From: Tsukamurella paurometabola DSM 20162
Lineage (GTDB): Bacteria; Actinomycetota; Actinomycetes; Mycobacteriales; Mycobacteriaceae
NCBI RefSeq assembly: GCF_000092225.1
Contig: NC_014158.1
Location: 186,001-250,000 of the forward strand
Length of the DNA stretch: 64,000 nt
Direction of reading: 5' to 3'
Positions 44,579-52,342 of the stretch are shown piece by piece; position 1 is the first letter of the stretch, and each line of letters opens with the position of its first letter. A program made the position numbers and the translations under genes. The notes under the pieces were generated by a model. It did not search any database. It was not told where the DNA came from and saw only the letters and a program-made list of their open reading frames with translations.

Positions 44579-46114
44579 TTATCGCGACACCTCGACCTCA
44601 CGGGTGAGGTCGAGGCGGTCCAGGAAGCCGCGATCGTGCGAGACCACCGCCAGCGCTCCGCGCCAGTCCAGTAGCGCTTCGACCAGCAACTCGACCGACT
44701 CGATATCGAGGTTGTTGGTCGGCTCGTCGAGTACCAGAAGCGACGGTGCCGGGTTCCCGAGCAAGGCGATTGCCAGTGCCAATCGCAGTCGCTCGCCGCC
44801 ACTGAGGGTGCCCACGATCCGCTCGGCCTGCTTGCCGCGGAACAGCATCCGCGCCAAGGCGGCATACGCCTGCTGCGCATCCAGATCCGGGTGTGCGGTC
44901 CGCACGGCATCGATCAGCGTGGCATCCTCGTCGGCCCCGAATCGCACGTTCTGCGGGACGTATCCGATCACGGTCGCGGGCTCCGCCGCCCGCGCCGAGG
45001 CGATCGCCCGGCGCAGCACCGTCGTCTTACCCGAACCGTTCGGCCCCACCAGAGCGATCCGTTCCGGCCCGATCACCTGTAGTGACGGATCGTCGAGCTG
45101 CACGCGATGCACCCCGGGGCCGGGATCGGGCATGGCGATCCGCACGGACCGATCGTCGCGCACGGCCTCCTGCGCCTGCGCGAGAGCATCCTGCGCCGAA
45201 TCGACCCGGCCCTCGTGCAGCACGCGGTGCTTGCCGGCCGAGACCTCGGCCTTCTGTTTGAGCAGGCCGGCCAGGATCGGCGGCACCCGCTTCTGCGCCT
45301 CGGCCTTGTCGGCGTACCGCTTGCGTTTGGCGAGCTTGGTCTGCGCCTCGACCAGATCGCGCTTCTGCGCCTTCAGATCGCCCGCCGCGGTGGTCACCGC
45401 CTGTTCGGCCGCGGCCTGCTCGGCGTCGAGCACCTCGCGGTAGTGCGAGTACGGCCCGCCGAACACGCGGACATCGCCGCGGTAGAGCTCGATCATCGTC
45501 GCCATTCGCTCCAGGAGCGCGAGGTCGTGGCTCACGACCACCGCGGTGCCGGTGAACCGGTCCAGGGCATCGGTGAGCAGCTCGCGGGCATGGGCATCGA
45601 GGTTATTGGTCGGTTCGTCGAGCAGCAGAGTGTCGGGCCGCCGCAACAATTGCCCCGCGATGGCCAGCAGCGTCGCCTCACCGCCGGAGAGGGTGCCGAC
45701 GGTGCGATCCAACGCCCCGAGCCGAAGGCCGAGTCCGTTGAGGGCTGCGGTCGCCCGCTCTTCGACGTCCCAATCGTCACCGACCGCATCGAAGTCGGAG
45801 GGCTCGGCGGAACCGCCCTCGATGCGCCGGAGCGCAGCGAGGGCCGTGCCGATTCCCAGGGCGTCGGCGAGGGTGTTCTCGGCGCGGGCCTGCGGGTGCT
45901 GCGGCACGTACCCCACCACGCCGGTTCCGCTCACCGAACCGGATGTGGGCGTGATCAGGCCGGCCAGGATGCGGAGCATGGTGCTCTTACCAGCACCGTT
46001 GGCACCGACCAGCGCGGCGTGCCCGGCGGGGACCGTGAAGCTGAGGTCGTCGAAGACGACGGTGCCGTCCGGCCAGTGGAGAGTGAGTGCCGATACGGCG
46101 AGAGAGGTAGCCAT
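44579..46114 (-). CDS. ABC-F family ATPase
   Basis: A 511-residue soluble protein with two ABC domains (Walker A GANGAGKST and GPNGSGKTT; signatures LSGGEATLL and LSGGERLRL) joined by a charged, coiled-coil-like linker (KAQKRDLVEAQTKLAKRKRYADKAEAQKR). ABC-F proteins act on ribosomes as translation factors or antibiotic-protection proteins. The start follows an AAGGAG site 4-5 nt upstream that is locked in a hairpin, a feature typical of drug-induced genes. Confidence 0.9.
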   Translation of the reverse strand: MATSLAVSALTLHWPDGTVVFDDLSFTVPAGHAALVGANGAGKSTMLRILAGLITPTSGSVSGTGVVGYVPQHPQARAENTLADALGIGTALAALRRIEGGSAEPSDFDAVGDDWDVEERATAALNGLGLRLGALDRTVGTLSGGEATLLAIAGQLLRRPDTLLLDEPTNNLDAHARELLTDALDRFTGTAVVVSHDLALLERMATMIELYRGDVRVFGGPYSHYREVLDAEQAAAEQAVTTAAGDLKAQKRDLVEAQTKLAKRKRYADKAEAQKRVPPILAGLLKQKAEVSAGKHRVLHEGRVDSAQDALAQAQEAVRDDRSVRIAMPDPGPGVHRVQLDDPSLQVIGPERIALVGPNGSGKTTVLRRAIASARAAEPATVIGYVPQNVRFGADEDATLIDAVRTAHPDLDAQQAYAALARMLFRGKQAERIVGTLSGGERLRLALAIALLGNPAPSLLVLDEPTNNLDIESVELLVEALLDWRGALAVVSHDRGFLDRLDLTREVEVSR

Positions 46115-46118
46115 GAAT

Positions 46119-46139
46119 GCTCCTTGAGGTCCGAGGAGC
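46119..46139 (-). promoter_or_regulatory. Hairpin sequestering the ABC-F ribosome-binding site
   Basis: On the minus strand GCTCCT pairs perfectly with AGGAGC, which is the Shine-Dalgarno of the ABC-F gene, across a 9-nt loop. Upstream, a four-codon ORF (ATG at 46192, MLS then stop) and a longer leader ORF starting at 46179 (MSQPRRPAPSVP...) read into the hairpin. Confidence 0.5.
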
Positions 46140-46192
46140 CGCGCGGCACGGACGGTGCGGGGCGGCGGGGCTGGGACATCTCAAGACAGCAT

Positions 46193-46537
46193 GCGAGCAG
46201 TGTAAGCACCGGCGCGTGCGCTCCGCACGTGATTTTCCGGCGCACGAGTGTGATGTACGTCCCAACCCGCGGCGTCGTGCTTGTGCGGGTGTCGGTATCC
46301 GGTGCTACCTTTTGAAGCATGTCCGGGAGTCTTGAGGCCCATTTGCGCGTCGGTTATGAGACCGTCGCGCTGGGCTGCCGTCTCCCCATGGTTCGCGTGC
46401 ACTGTCGAATGTGCTGCTGCTGAGCGTTTTCCGCTCGCGTTCTTGTCGGCTTTCCCGCCGATCCATTCGACATCTGCATATCTCGCCACGAATTCGGTTC
46501 AGCCGATGCTCGTGGCGCACGTACACCTCGAGGAACC
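46193..46537. other. Interval between divergent ABC-F and ROK genes
   Basis: Besides the polycysteine ORF (46388-46423), this stretch holds an 11-codon ORF (46506-46541, MLVAHVHLEEP) whose stop overlaps the ROK start as ATGA, and a GAGCG-TTTTC-CGCTC hairpin (46422-46436) directly after the polycysteine ORF. No protein-sized gene is evident. Confidence 0.5.
46388..46423 (+). CDS. Polycysteine leader peptide
   Basis: ATG 46388 encodes MVRVHCRMCCC. A TGCCGT box lies 6 nt upstream, so the mRNA may be leaderless. Leaderless short ORFs ending in cysteine runs are known in mycobacteria as cysteine-responsive attenuators of the downstream operon. Here the downstream gene is a ROK regulator, 114 bases away. 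The function is inferred from the sequence pattern only. Confidence 0.55.
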   Translation: MVRVHCRMCCC

Positions 46538-47836
46538 ATGACCGTCGTTGATATCCCCGCCAATTCCGCTACCCCGACCCGTACCGCTCAGGCCCGGGCC
46601 GCACGCGCCCGCAACCCGCTGACCAGGCCCGCGGTCGAGCGCGCCCCGCGAGTCGCGGCACCGGCCCGCGTCTTCCCGCCCCAGTTGCGGGTATCCGAGA
46701 AGCCCGCAGCCGCCGTCCTCCGGGTGATCCGGCGTGGGGGGCTGGTGCTGCGCGACGAGATCGTCCGCGAGACCCAGCTCTCCGCTGCCACCGTGAACCG
46801 CCAGGTCACGGCTCTCATTGAGGCGGGTCTCGTTCGCGAGCGCGCCGATCGAGCGGCCAGCGGTGTCGTCGGTCGGCCCCGTCTGCCGCTCGAGGTGGAC
46901 CCGACCGGTCCGCTCGCGCTCGGCATTCACATCGGCTTCCGAGTGAGCACGGTGACCATGCACGACGTGTCCGGCAAGATCGTCGGCGCGATCCAGATCC
47001 CGACACCCGAGAGCGGCGAGCCGGGCGAGGTGCTCTCCGTGATCGCCACCAGCGCGCGACGGTTCCTGGCCCGCTGGGACGGCCGCACCATCCTGGGGGC
47101 CGGTATCGCGATCGGTGGGCGCGTGGACGATCGGGGTGTGGTCGCCGATCATCCACGCCTCGGGTGGAAGGACGTTGCTCTCGGTGAGCGCCTGTCCGGA
47201 GCGATCGGCCTGCCCGTGACGGTGGCGCCGCACGTCGAGGCGATGGCCGCCGCCGAGCTGCACCTGTCGGAGTCGTTGGAGTCGCAGGGCTCCACCCTGT
47301 ACTTCTACGGTCGGGAGACCGTCGGCGTCGCGCTCGCCTTGCACGGTGCGGTGCATTCACCCAAGTCGGGCCCGCACACCATCGGTCATCTGCCCACCCG
47401 CAATGTCACGCTGCTCGACCCGCGTGGCACCGGGCGGCTCGAAGACGCGGTGACGGACACTGCGGTGGTCGAGGCGGCGCAGGTGCAGAAGCTGGCCGTG
47501 CGCACCGTCGCCGACCTGCACAAGTTGGCCGAGGGTGGCAATGCGACCGCGAAGGCGATCATCGCGGAGCGCGGCCGGGTGCTGGGCGAGGCGGCCGCGT
47601 TGGTGGCCGACATCTTCAACCCCGACCGGCTGATCCTCGGCGGACAGGCGTTCACCGACTACCCGGCGATCCTGCCGCATGTGTCCGCTGCGCTGAAGGC
47701 GACGTCGGCTGAACCCAGCCGCGCCGTCCGGGTCAGTGGTGCCGGGGGTCGCGTGCAGCAGCAGGCCGCCGGTGCGGCTGCGCTCGACGGCGTATACGCC
47801 GATCCACTGGGCGCCATCGCCCGCGCCACCGCCTGA
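46538..47836 (+). CDS. ROK-family transcriptional regulator
   Basis: A 432-residue protein. A basic N-terminal tail of about 45 residues precedes a winged helix (VLRDEIVRETQLSAATVNRQVTALIEAGLVRER) and a ROK sugar-kinase-like domain (about 115-420). The ROK zinc motif is degenerate: the GH is kept in TIGHLP but the cysteines of CxCGxxGC are absent (LLDPRGTGRLE). It resembles mycobacterial Rv0485-like regulators. A short overlapping ORF and a polycysteine ORF precede it. A strong terminator follows. Confidence 0.83.
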   Translation: MTVVDIPANSATPTRTAQARAARARNPLTRPAVERAPRVAAPARVFPPQLRVSEKPAAAVLRVIRRGGLVLRDEIVRETQLSAATVNRQVTALIEAGLVRERADRAASGVVGRPRLPLEVDPTGPLALGIHIGFRVSTVTMHDVSGKIVGAIQIPTPESGEPGEVLSVIATSARRFLARWDGRTILGAGIAIGGRVDDRGVVADHPRLGWKDVALGERLSGAIGLPVTVAPHVEAMAAAELHLSESLESQGSTLYFYGRETVGVALALHGAVHSPKSGPHTIGHLPTRNVTLLDPRGTGRLEDAVTDTAVVEAAQVQKLAVRTVADLHKLAEGGNATAKAIIAERGRVLGEAAALVADIFNPDRLILGGQAFTDYPAILPHVSAALKATSAEPSRAVRVSGAGGRVQQQAAGAAALDGVYADPLGAIARATA

Positions 47837-47854
47837 CGCCGAACTGGAGCACGC

Positions 47855-47889
47855 CGAGCCCCGCTGCACACAGTGTGCAACGGGGCTCG
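47855..47889 (+). terminator. ROK gene terminator
   Basis: CGAGCCCCG and its complement (9 bp) close a stem that continues after one mismatch with TGCACA/TGTGCA around a CAG loop, 18 bases beyond the stop. Confidence 0.75.
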
Positions 47890-47985
47890 CGTACAGCTAC
47901 CGGCACCTGCGCGACATCACCGCCACGGTGCCCACCCTGCCGCTGTGGTGACAAGCCAGGCGCGCTGAGGCTGGTGCGGACAGGG

Positions 47986-48827
47986 CTATCGGCCGGCGTC
48001 GTAGCCACGCTCGTGCGGTGGCCGGGGTCGGGGCTGCGTGGTCGGCGCGGAGCTCTGCGGGTCGGCGCTGGCGCCGCGGGGGAACGCGCCGCCGGCCAGA
48101 CGGGCAGCTGGAGAGCCGTGAGCCCACAGTCCGTCGGCAGCCTTACCCTTGGCCGTCTCGACGGTCGTGCTGGGCTGCTCGCGCTGAGTGTGTGGGTCGA
48201 CGAGTGCGGCGCGGAAGATCGGCACCAGCGGTGTCGGTCGGGGGAGAACCGGCCTGGCTGCGGGTGTGCGGCCTTCGAGGCGTCGTTCCACTGCTCGCGG
48301 GTCACTGTGCGAAGGTCGATCCGGAAGTGCGCGAACTCGGCGGCGGCCTGCTCGATCAACAGGCGGGTCGAGCGGCCGTTGCCCTCCCGGAACGGGTGGG
48401 CGGTGTTGATGTGAGCGAACACGTCGGCGATCGCGTGGGCGAAGCGATCGGGATCCTTCGAGCGAATATCCGGGGAGTTACGCAGGTCGTACGCGGCAGC
48501 GTCGAGGTAGTCCCGGATGTTGCGGTAGTGAGCGAAGTTGTCGCCGTCCTTGCTCAACGGGTAATCGCGGATCTGCCCGGCGAACGGGTAGATATCACCG
48601 AACAGGTGCCGGTGGATCGCGGCCAGGTGATCCGCGTCGAAAGTGGCCGGCAGTAGCGGGCGGCTGAGATCACCGAGCTCGATGGCCCGGCGCTCGACAA
48701 GCTGATACTCGTAGCGGTGCAACGTGTCAGGGTCGGTGATGCCTGCGTGGTTGCGCAGCACTGTGGTGCCCGGATAGAATTGGGCCGCGATGCGCTGTTG
48801 CTCCGCGGCCCAATCGTCGTCAGTCAC
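47986..48827 (-). CDS. Fic/DOC toxin with C-terminal frameshift
   Basis: The first part (48827 to about 48250) encodes a Fic domain with an intact HPFREGNGRS motif and flap region, about 190 residues, of the AMPylating class I type. At a run of five C (48240-48244 on the plus strand as G) the frame changes. Adding one base restores a natural tail (PTPLVPIFRAALVDPHTQREQ...) that ends with TAG at 47986. Without correction the frame runs on to 47733, antisense into the ROK gene, giving an unlikely 364-residue product. It is a one-base deletion or a sequencing error; the catalytic core is unaffected. Confidence 0.78.
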
Positions 48828-48836
48828 GTCAGCAGC

Positions 48837-49076
48837 TCACCCGAAGCCGAAGGCTGCCTTGATCTCATCGATGGCCTGATTCGTGGTGCGTTCGCCCCGG
48901 ACCAGGCGCACCAACGCCTCTACGTTGTCACGCTCGGGATCCATTCCCTCGAGGTAGCTCGAATGGACGGTGCGGATCACCCGGTCCCGCTGATCAGTGG
49001 TGAGCCCGTCGACCAGGTCAGCGCAGTGCGCAAACCACGCAGGGACCTCTACATCTGTCGTCGTAGTGACAGTCAT
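48837..49076 (-). CDS. VbhA-like antitoxin of the Fic protein
   Basis: A 79-residue protein that ends 9 bases before the Fic start codon. Residues 39-44 are SSYLEG, an exact (S/T)xxxE(G/N) inhibitory motif, whose Glu blocks ATP binding in the Fic active site in the VbhA/VbhT model. The C-terminal segment (RLVRGERTTNQAIDEI) also matches the antitoxin VbhA pattern. The 64-residue upstream gene overlaps its start by 4 bases. Confidence 0.8.
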   Translation of the reverse strand: MTVTTTTDVEVPAWFAHCADLVDGLTTDQRDRVIRTVHSSYLEGMDPERDNVEALVRLVRGERTTNQAIDEIKAAFGFG

Positions 49077-49267
49077 GAACCATCTCCTCGTTTCTCGTAG
49101 CCCGCGCGGACAAGCGCACGCTGACGGGCCGCGGTCACCTCCTGCTCGGTGGTGCTCTGCGCGGTGTCCACGCGACGCAACGCAGCTTCAGCGGTCGGAG
49201 TCAGTGGCATACCAGACATGACCGCGGCCGCACGAGCAACCGCCGTGCTATCACGCTGAACTCTCAT
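49073..49267 (-). CDS. Small protein upstream of the antitoxin, unrecognised
   Basis: A 64-residue Ala/Arg-rich, probably helical protein, first gene of the three-gene Fic operon; its stop overlaps the antitoxin start as ATGA. GAGGGG lies 8 nt before the ATG. I do not recognise a family. It could be a second antitoxin component or a DNA-binding autoregulator. Confidence 0.6.
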   Translation of the reverse strand: MRVQRDSTAVARAAAVMSGMPLTPTAEAALRRVDTAQSTTEQEVTAARQRALVRAGYEKRGDGS

Positions 49268-49308
49268 AGCGCAGTCCCCTCAACCTGTGATGACACCTCA
49301 ATTACAAC

Positions 49309-49328
49309 TGTTTACCTGCATGTTTACC
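49309..49328. repeat. Direct repeat upstream of the Fic operon
   Basis: TGTTTACC occurs at 49309-49316 and 49321-49328, start to start 12 bases, just upstream of the first gene of the toxin-antitoxin operon in an AT-rich stretch; a possible autoregulatory site. Confidence 0.45.
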
Positions 49329-49513
49329 AGCCCAACGTCTGACTTGGACCGTGCTCCGAGCACTCTATGGTTGTGACAGCTTGGGTAGGCCCCGGTTCGA
49401 CGGCTTGACTTGGACCCGTTTGCGACTCGCCGGTGGTGTTGCGGCGGTTTGATCTGGCCCCATCTGATGGTTGCTCGTGAACATCGTTTCCGAGCTGAAG
49501 CAGGTGGTGGTCG

Positions 49514-51211
49514 ATGATGGGATCGAAGGTGGAGCTGTTCGCGCAGATTCGGCGGGATGCCCGGGTCGAGGGCATGAGTATCCGGGCGTTAGCCCGGAAA
49601 CATGGTGTGCATCGTCGGACGGTGCGGCAGGCGTTGTCGTCGGCGGAGCCGCCGCCGCGGAAGACGCCGGAGCGGTCATCGCCGCGGTTGGATCCGTTCA
49701 AGGCGGCGATCGATGCGATGCTGCGGTCGGATCTTCAGGCTCCTCGGAAGCAGCGGCATACGGCGACGCGGATCCGGGAACGTTTGGCGATCGAGCACGG
49801 CGCGGTCGAGTTGTCGTATTCGACGGTGCGGGACTACGTGCGGGTTCGGCGGGCGCAGATCGAGGTGGAGGCCGGACGGCGCACGGAGGTGTTCATCGCT
49901 CAGGATCACGCGCCGGGTGCGGAGGCGGAGGTCGACTTCGGCGAGGTTTGGGTGATCCTGAACGGGGTCAAGACCAAGTGCCACATGTTCGTCTACCGGC
50001 TCTCGCATTCGGGCAAGGCCATTCACCGGGTCTATCCGATCGGCGGGCAGGAAGCGTTCCTCGAAGGACACGTGGAGGCGTTCCGCGAGCTCGGTGGGGT
50101 CCCGACCCGGCACATCCGCTACGACAACCTGACCTCGGCGGTGGTCGCGGTGCTGCAGGGCGGGGACCGGCGCCGGCAGGAGAACCCGCGCTGGACGTTG
50201 TTTCACTCGCACTACGGGTTCGATCCGTTCTACTGCCAGCCTGGTATCGCCGGGGCGCATGAGAAGGGTGGCGTTGAGGGCGAGGTCGGTTGGTTTCGCC
50301 GCAACCGTTTGACCCCGATGCCGCAGGTGGAGTCCCTTGATGAGCTCAACGAGCAGATCAAAACTTGGGAAGCGCGCGATGAGGGCCGGCGTATCGACGG
50401 CCGACTGCGGACCGTCGGCCAGGACTACCAGCACGACCGGGCTGCGCTGGCTCCGTTGCCGGTGGAGGATTTCGACCCTGGTCTGGTCCTCACACCGCGG
50501 GTGGACCGCTCGGCGATGATCACCGTTCGGATGGTCCGCTACTCGGTGCCGGCGCATCTGATCGGCCGCCGAGTCCGCGTCTCCCTGCAGGCCTCTCAGC
50601 TGCTGGTCTACGACGGCCGCGCCCTAGTCGCGCGGCACCAGCGCGTCGCCGGCCGCGGTATCGCGAAGGTCGACCTCGACCACTACCTCGAGGTTCTCAA
50701 GTTCAAACCCGGCGCCCTGCCGGGATCAACAGCGTTGGCTCAAGCCCGCGCAGCGGGGGTGTTCACCGCCAGCCACGACGCGTTCTGGGCCGCAGCCCGA
50801 AGAGTGAACGGTGACGTCGACGGCACCAGCGAGCTGATCGACGTGCTGCTCTTGCACCGCAGCCTGCCCGCGGACGCGGTGACTGCCGGCATCGACGCTG
50901 CATTGCGGGTCGGGGCGGTGACCGTCGAGGTGGTCGCGGTGGAGGCCCGCCGCGCAGACGCAGCACTGCTGACCACTAGCGACATGACGGGTGGGGCCAG
51001 CTCGGGTCGTCATCGCGTTCGCCACGCTGATCGGCGTGAGCAACGAGTTGTCAGCCTCACCCAACGACGCCTCGCAGACCCGGCCGCGGTGATCGCCGGC
51101 CTCCCACCTGACCGACGGCCACTACCGACGGTCGCCGCCTACGACCGGCTCCTCCGTCGGCGCACCGCCTCAGACGCTCCACCACCACCGACTCCGGAAA
51201 GGCACCCATGA
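49514..51211 (+). CDS. istA: IS21 transposase IstA
   Basis: A 565-residue transposase. An N-terminal helix-turn-helix (MSIRALARKHGVHRRTVRQALSS) is followed by an RNase-H-like DDE core: Asp in AEVDFGEVW, Asp in RYDNLTSAV, Glu in AHEKGGVEGEVGWFRRN. The C-terminal part binds the termini. It overlaps istB by 4 bases as ATGA. All catalytic residues appear intact. Confidence 0.93.
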   Translation: MMGSKVELFAQIRRDARVEGMSIRALARKHGVHRRTVRQALSSAEPPPRKTPERSSPRLDPFKAAIDAMLRSDLQAPRKQRHTATRIRERLAIEHGAVELSYSTVRDYVRVRRAQIEVEAGRRTEVFIAQDHAPGAEAEVDFGEVWVILNGVKTKCHMFVYRLSHSGKAIHRVYPIGGQEAFLEGHVEAFRELGGVPTRHIRYDNLTSAVVAVLQGGDRRRQENPRWTLFHSHYGFDPFYCQPGIAGAHEKGGVEGEVGWFRRNRLTPMPQVESLDELNEQIKTWEARDEGRRIDGRLRTVGQDYQHDRAALAPLPVEDFDPGLVLTPRVDRSAMITVRMVRYSVPAHLIGRRVRVSLQASQLLVYDGRALVARHQRVAGRGIAKVDLDHYLEVLKFKPGALPGSTALAQARAAGVFTASHDAFWAAARRVNGDVDGTSELIDVLLLHRSLPADAVTAGIDAALRVGAVTVEVVAVEARRADAALLTTSDMTGGASSGRHRVRHADRREQRVVSLTQRRLADPAAVIAGLPPDRRPLPTVAAYDRLLRRRTASDAPPPPTPERHP

Positions 51212-52032
51212 GCACCACCACCTCGAAGTCCCAGGCCACCACGCTGGCGCCATCACTGCGGCGCCGCGGAGGTCTCACCGAAGAAGCCGCGATCGCTGCC
51301 GTTGACCAAGCCTGCCGACGCCTGCGGCTACCGACGGTGCGGTCGATGATCGACCAGCACCTCGCCGCCGCGGCCAAGCAACAGCTCTCGTATCAGGGGT
51401 TCCTCGCCGAACTCCTCCTGGCGGAGGTCGATGACCGCGACCGGCGCTCGACTGTTCGCCGCGTGAAAGCCGCCGGGTTCCCGAGGGATAAGTGGTTGGC
51501 GGACTTCGACTTCGACGCCAACCCCGACATCGAGGCCGCCACCATCCACCAGCTCGCCACCGGCGACTGGATCCGCCACGGCCTGCCGCTCTGCCTGATC
51601 GGCGACTCCGGAACCGGCAAATCCCACCTGCTGATCGGATTGGGAACCGCCGCCGCTGAGCAGGGCTTTAGAGTCCGCTACACCCTCGCCACGAAACTGG
51701 TGAACGAGCTGGTCGAAGCCGCTGACGACAAGCAGCTCGCCAAGACCATCAACCGCTACGGCCGCGTTGACCTGCTCATCATTGACGAGCTCGGCTACAT
51801 GGAACTCGACCGCCGCGGCGCCGAACTGCTCTTCCAAGTCCTCACCGAACGCGAGGAGAAGAACAGCGTCGCGATCGCCTCCAACCAATCCTTCTCCGGC
51901 TGGACCGACACCTTCACCGACCCCCGGCTCTGCGCCGCCATCGTCGACCGGTTGACCTACCGCGGCACCATCATCGAAACCGGCACCCACAGCTACCGAC
52001 TCGCACACACCGAGGGGGCGGCAGAGTTCTGA
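51208..52032 (+). CDS. istB: IS21 helper ATPase IstB
   Basis: A 274-residue AAA+ (DnaA/DnaC-like) ATPase with Walker A GDSGTGKSHLL and Walker B LLIIDELGY. It selects target DNA and stimulates IstA. The chain is full length. Confidence 0.93.
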   Translation: MSTTTSKSQATTLAPSLRRRGGLTEEAAIAAVDQACRRLRLPTVRSMIDQHLAAAAKQQLSYQGFLAELLLAEVDDRDRRSTVRRVKAAGFPRDKWLADFDFDANPDIEAATIHQLATGDWIRHGLPLCLIGDSGTGKSHLLIGLGTAAAEQGFRVRYTLATKLVNELVEAADDKQLAKTINRYGRVDLLIIDELGYMELDRRGAELLFQVLTEREEKNSVAIASNQSFSGWTDTFTDPRLCAAIVDRLTYRGTIIETGTHSYRLAHTEGAAEF

Positions 52033-52082
52033 CAGACGGGCATGACTCGCTGACTTCAACGGCACTCGATACGGTGGCGGGT

Positions 52083-52316
52083 ATGGCGATAACGCGAGGC
52101 ACCGAGCGGTTCGCGCTGCTGGCGGAGCAGACGCAAGCCGCTGCCCGGCGACGGGGGATTGCGGTCACCGACGAGGTGATCGATCAGATCCTCAACGCCG
52201 AAATTGAGCGGGTGGCCAAGTTGATGGGAATCGAACCTCGCACAGCCCTGCTATACACGCCTGCGGATCTGCCGCTGACGTTGGCAGAGATGATCGCAGC
52301 CACCCACCACCAGTAA
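52083..52316 (+). CDS. Small hypothetical passenger protein
   Basis: A 77-residue soluble protein, mostly helical, beginning MAITRGTERFALLAEQTQ and containing VTDEVIDQILNAEIERVAKLMGI. I do not recognise a family. TACGGT is 7 nt before ATG 52083, so it may be expressed from a leaderless transcript. It lies inside the IS21 boundaries. Confidence 0.55.
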   Translation: MAITRGTERFALLAEQTQAAARRRGIAVTDEVIDQILNAEIERVAKLMGIEPRTALLYTPADLPLTLAEMIAATHHQ

Positions 52317-52342
52317 CCGGGTGCCAGCACTGACCAGCGGTG

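Noticed and set aside
47733-47985. Long C-terminal extension of the second Fic protein into the ROK gene
   Set aside because: The sequence is low-complexity and antisense to ROK; a one-base correction gives a natural end at 47986.
49338-49367. Left end of the IS21 element placed at the TGACTTGGACC motif at about 49340
   Set aside because: The end repeat and the 6-bp duplication fit a start at 49368; the earlier motif may be a scar of another IS21 copy.
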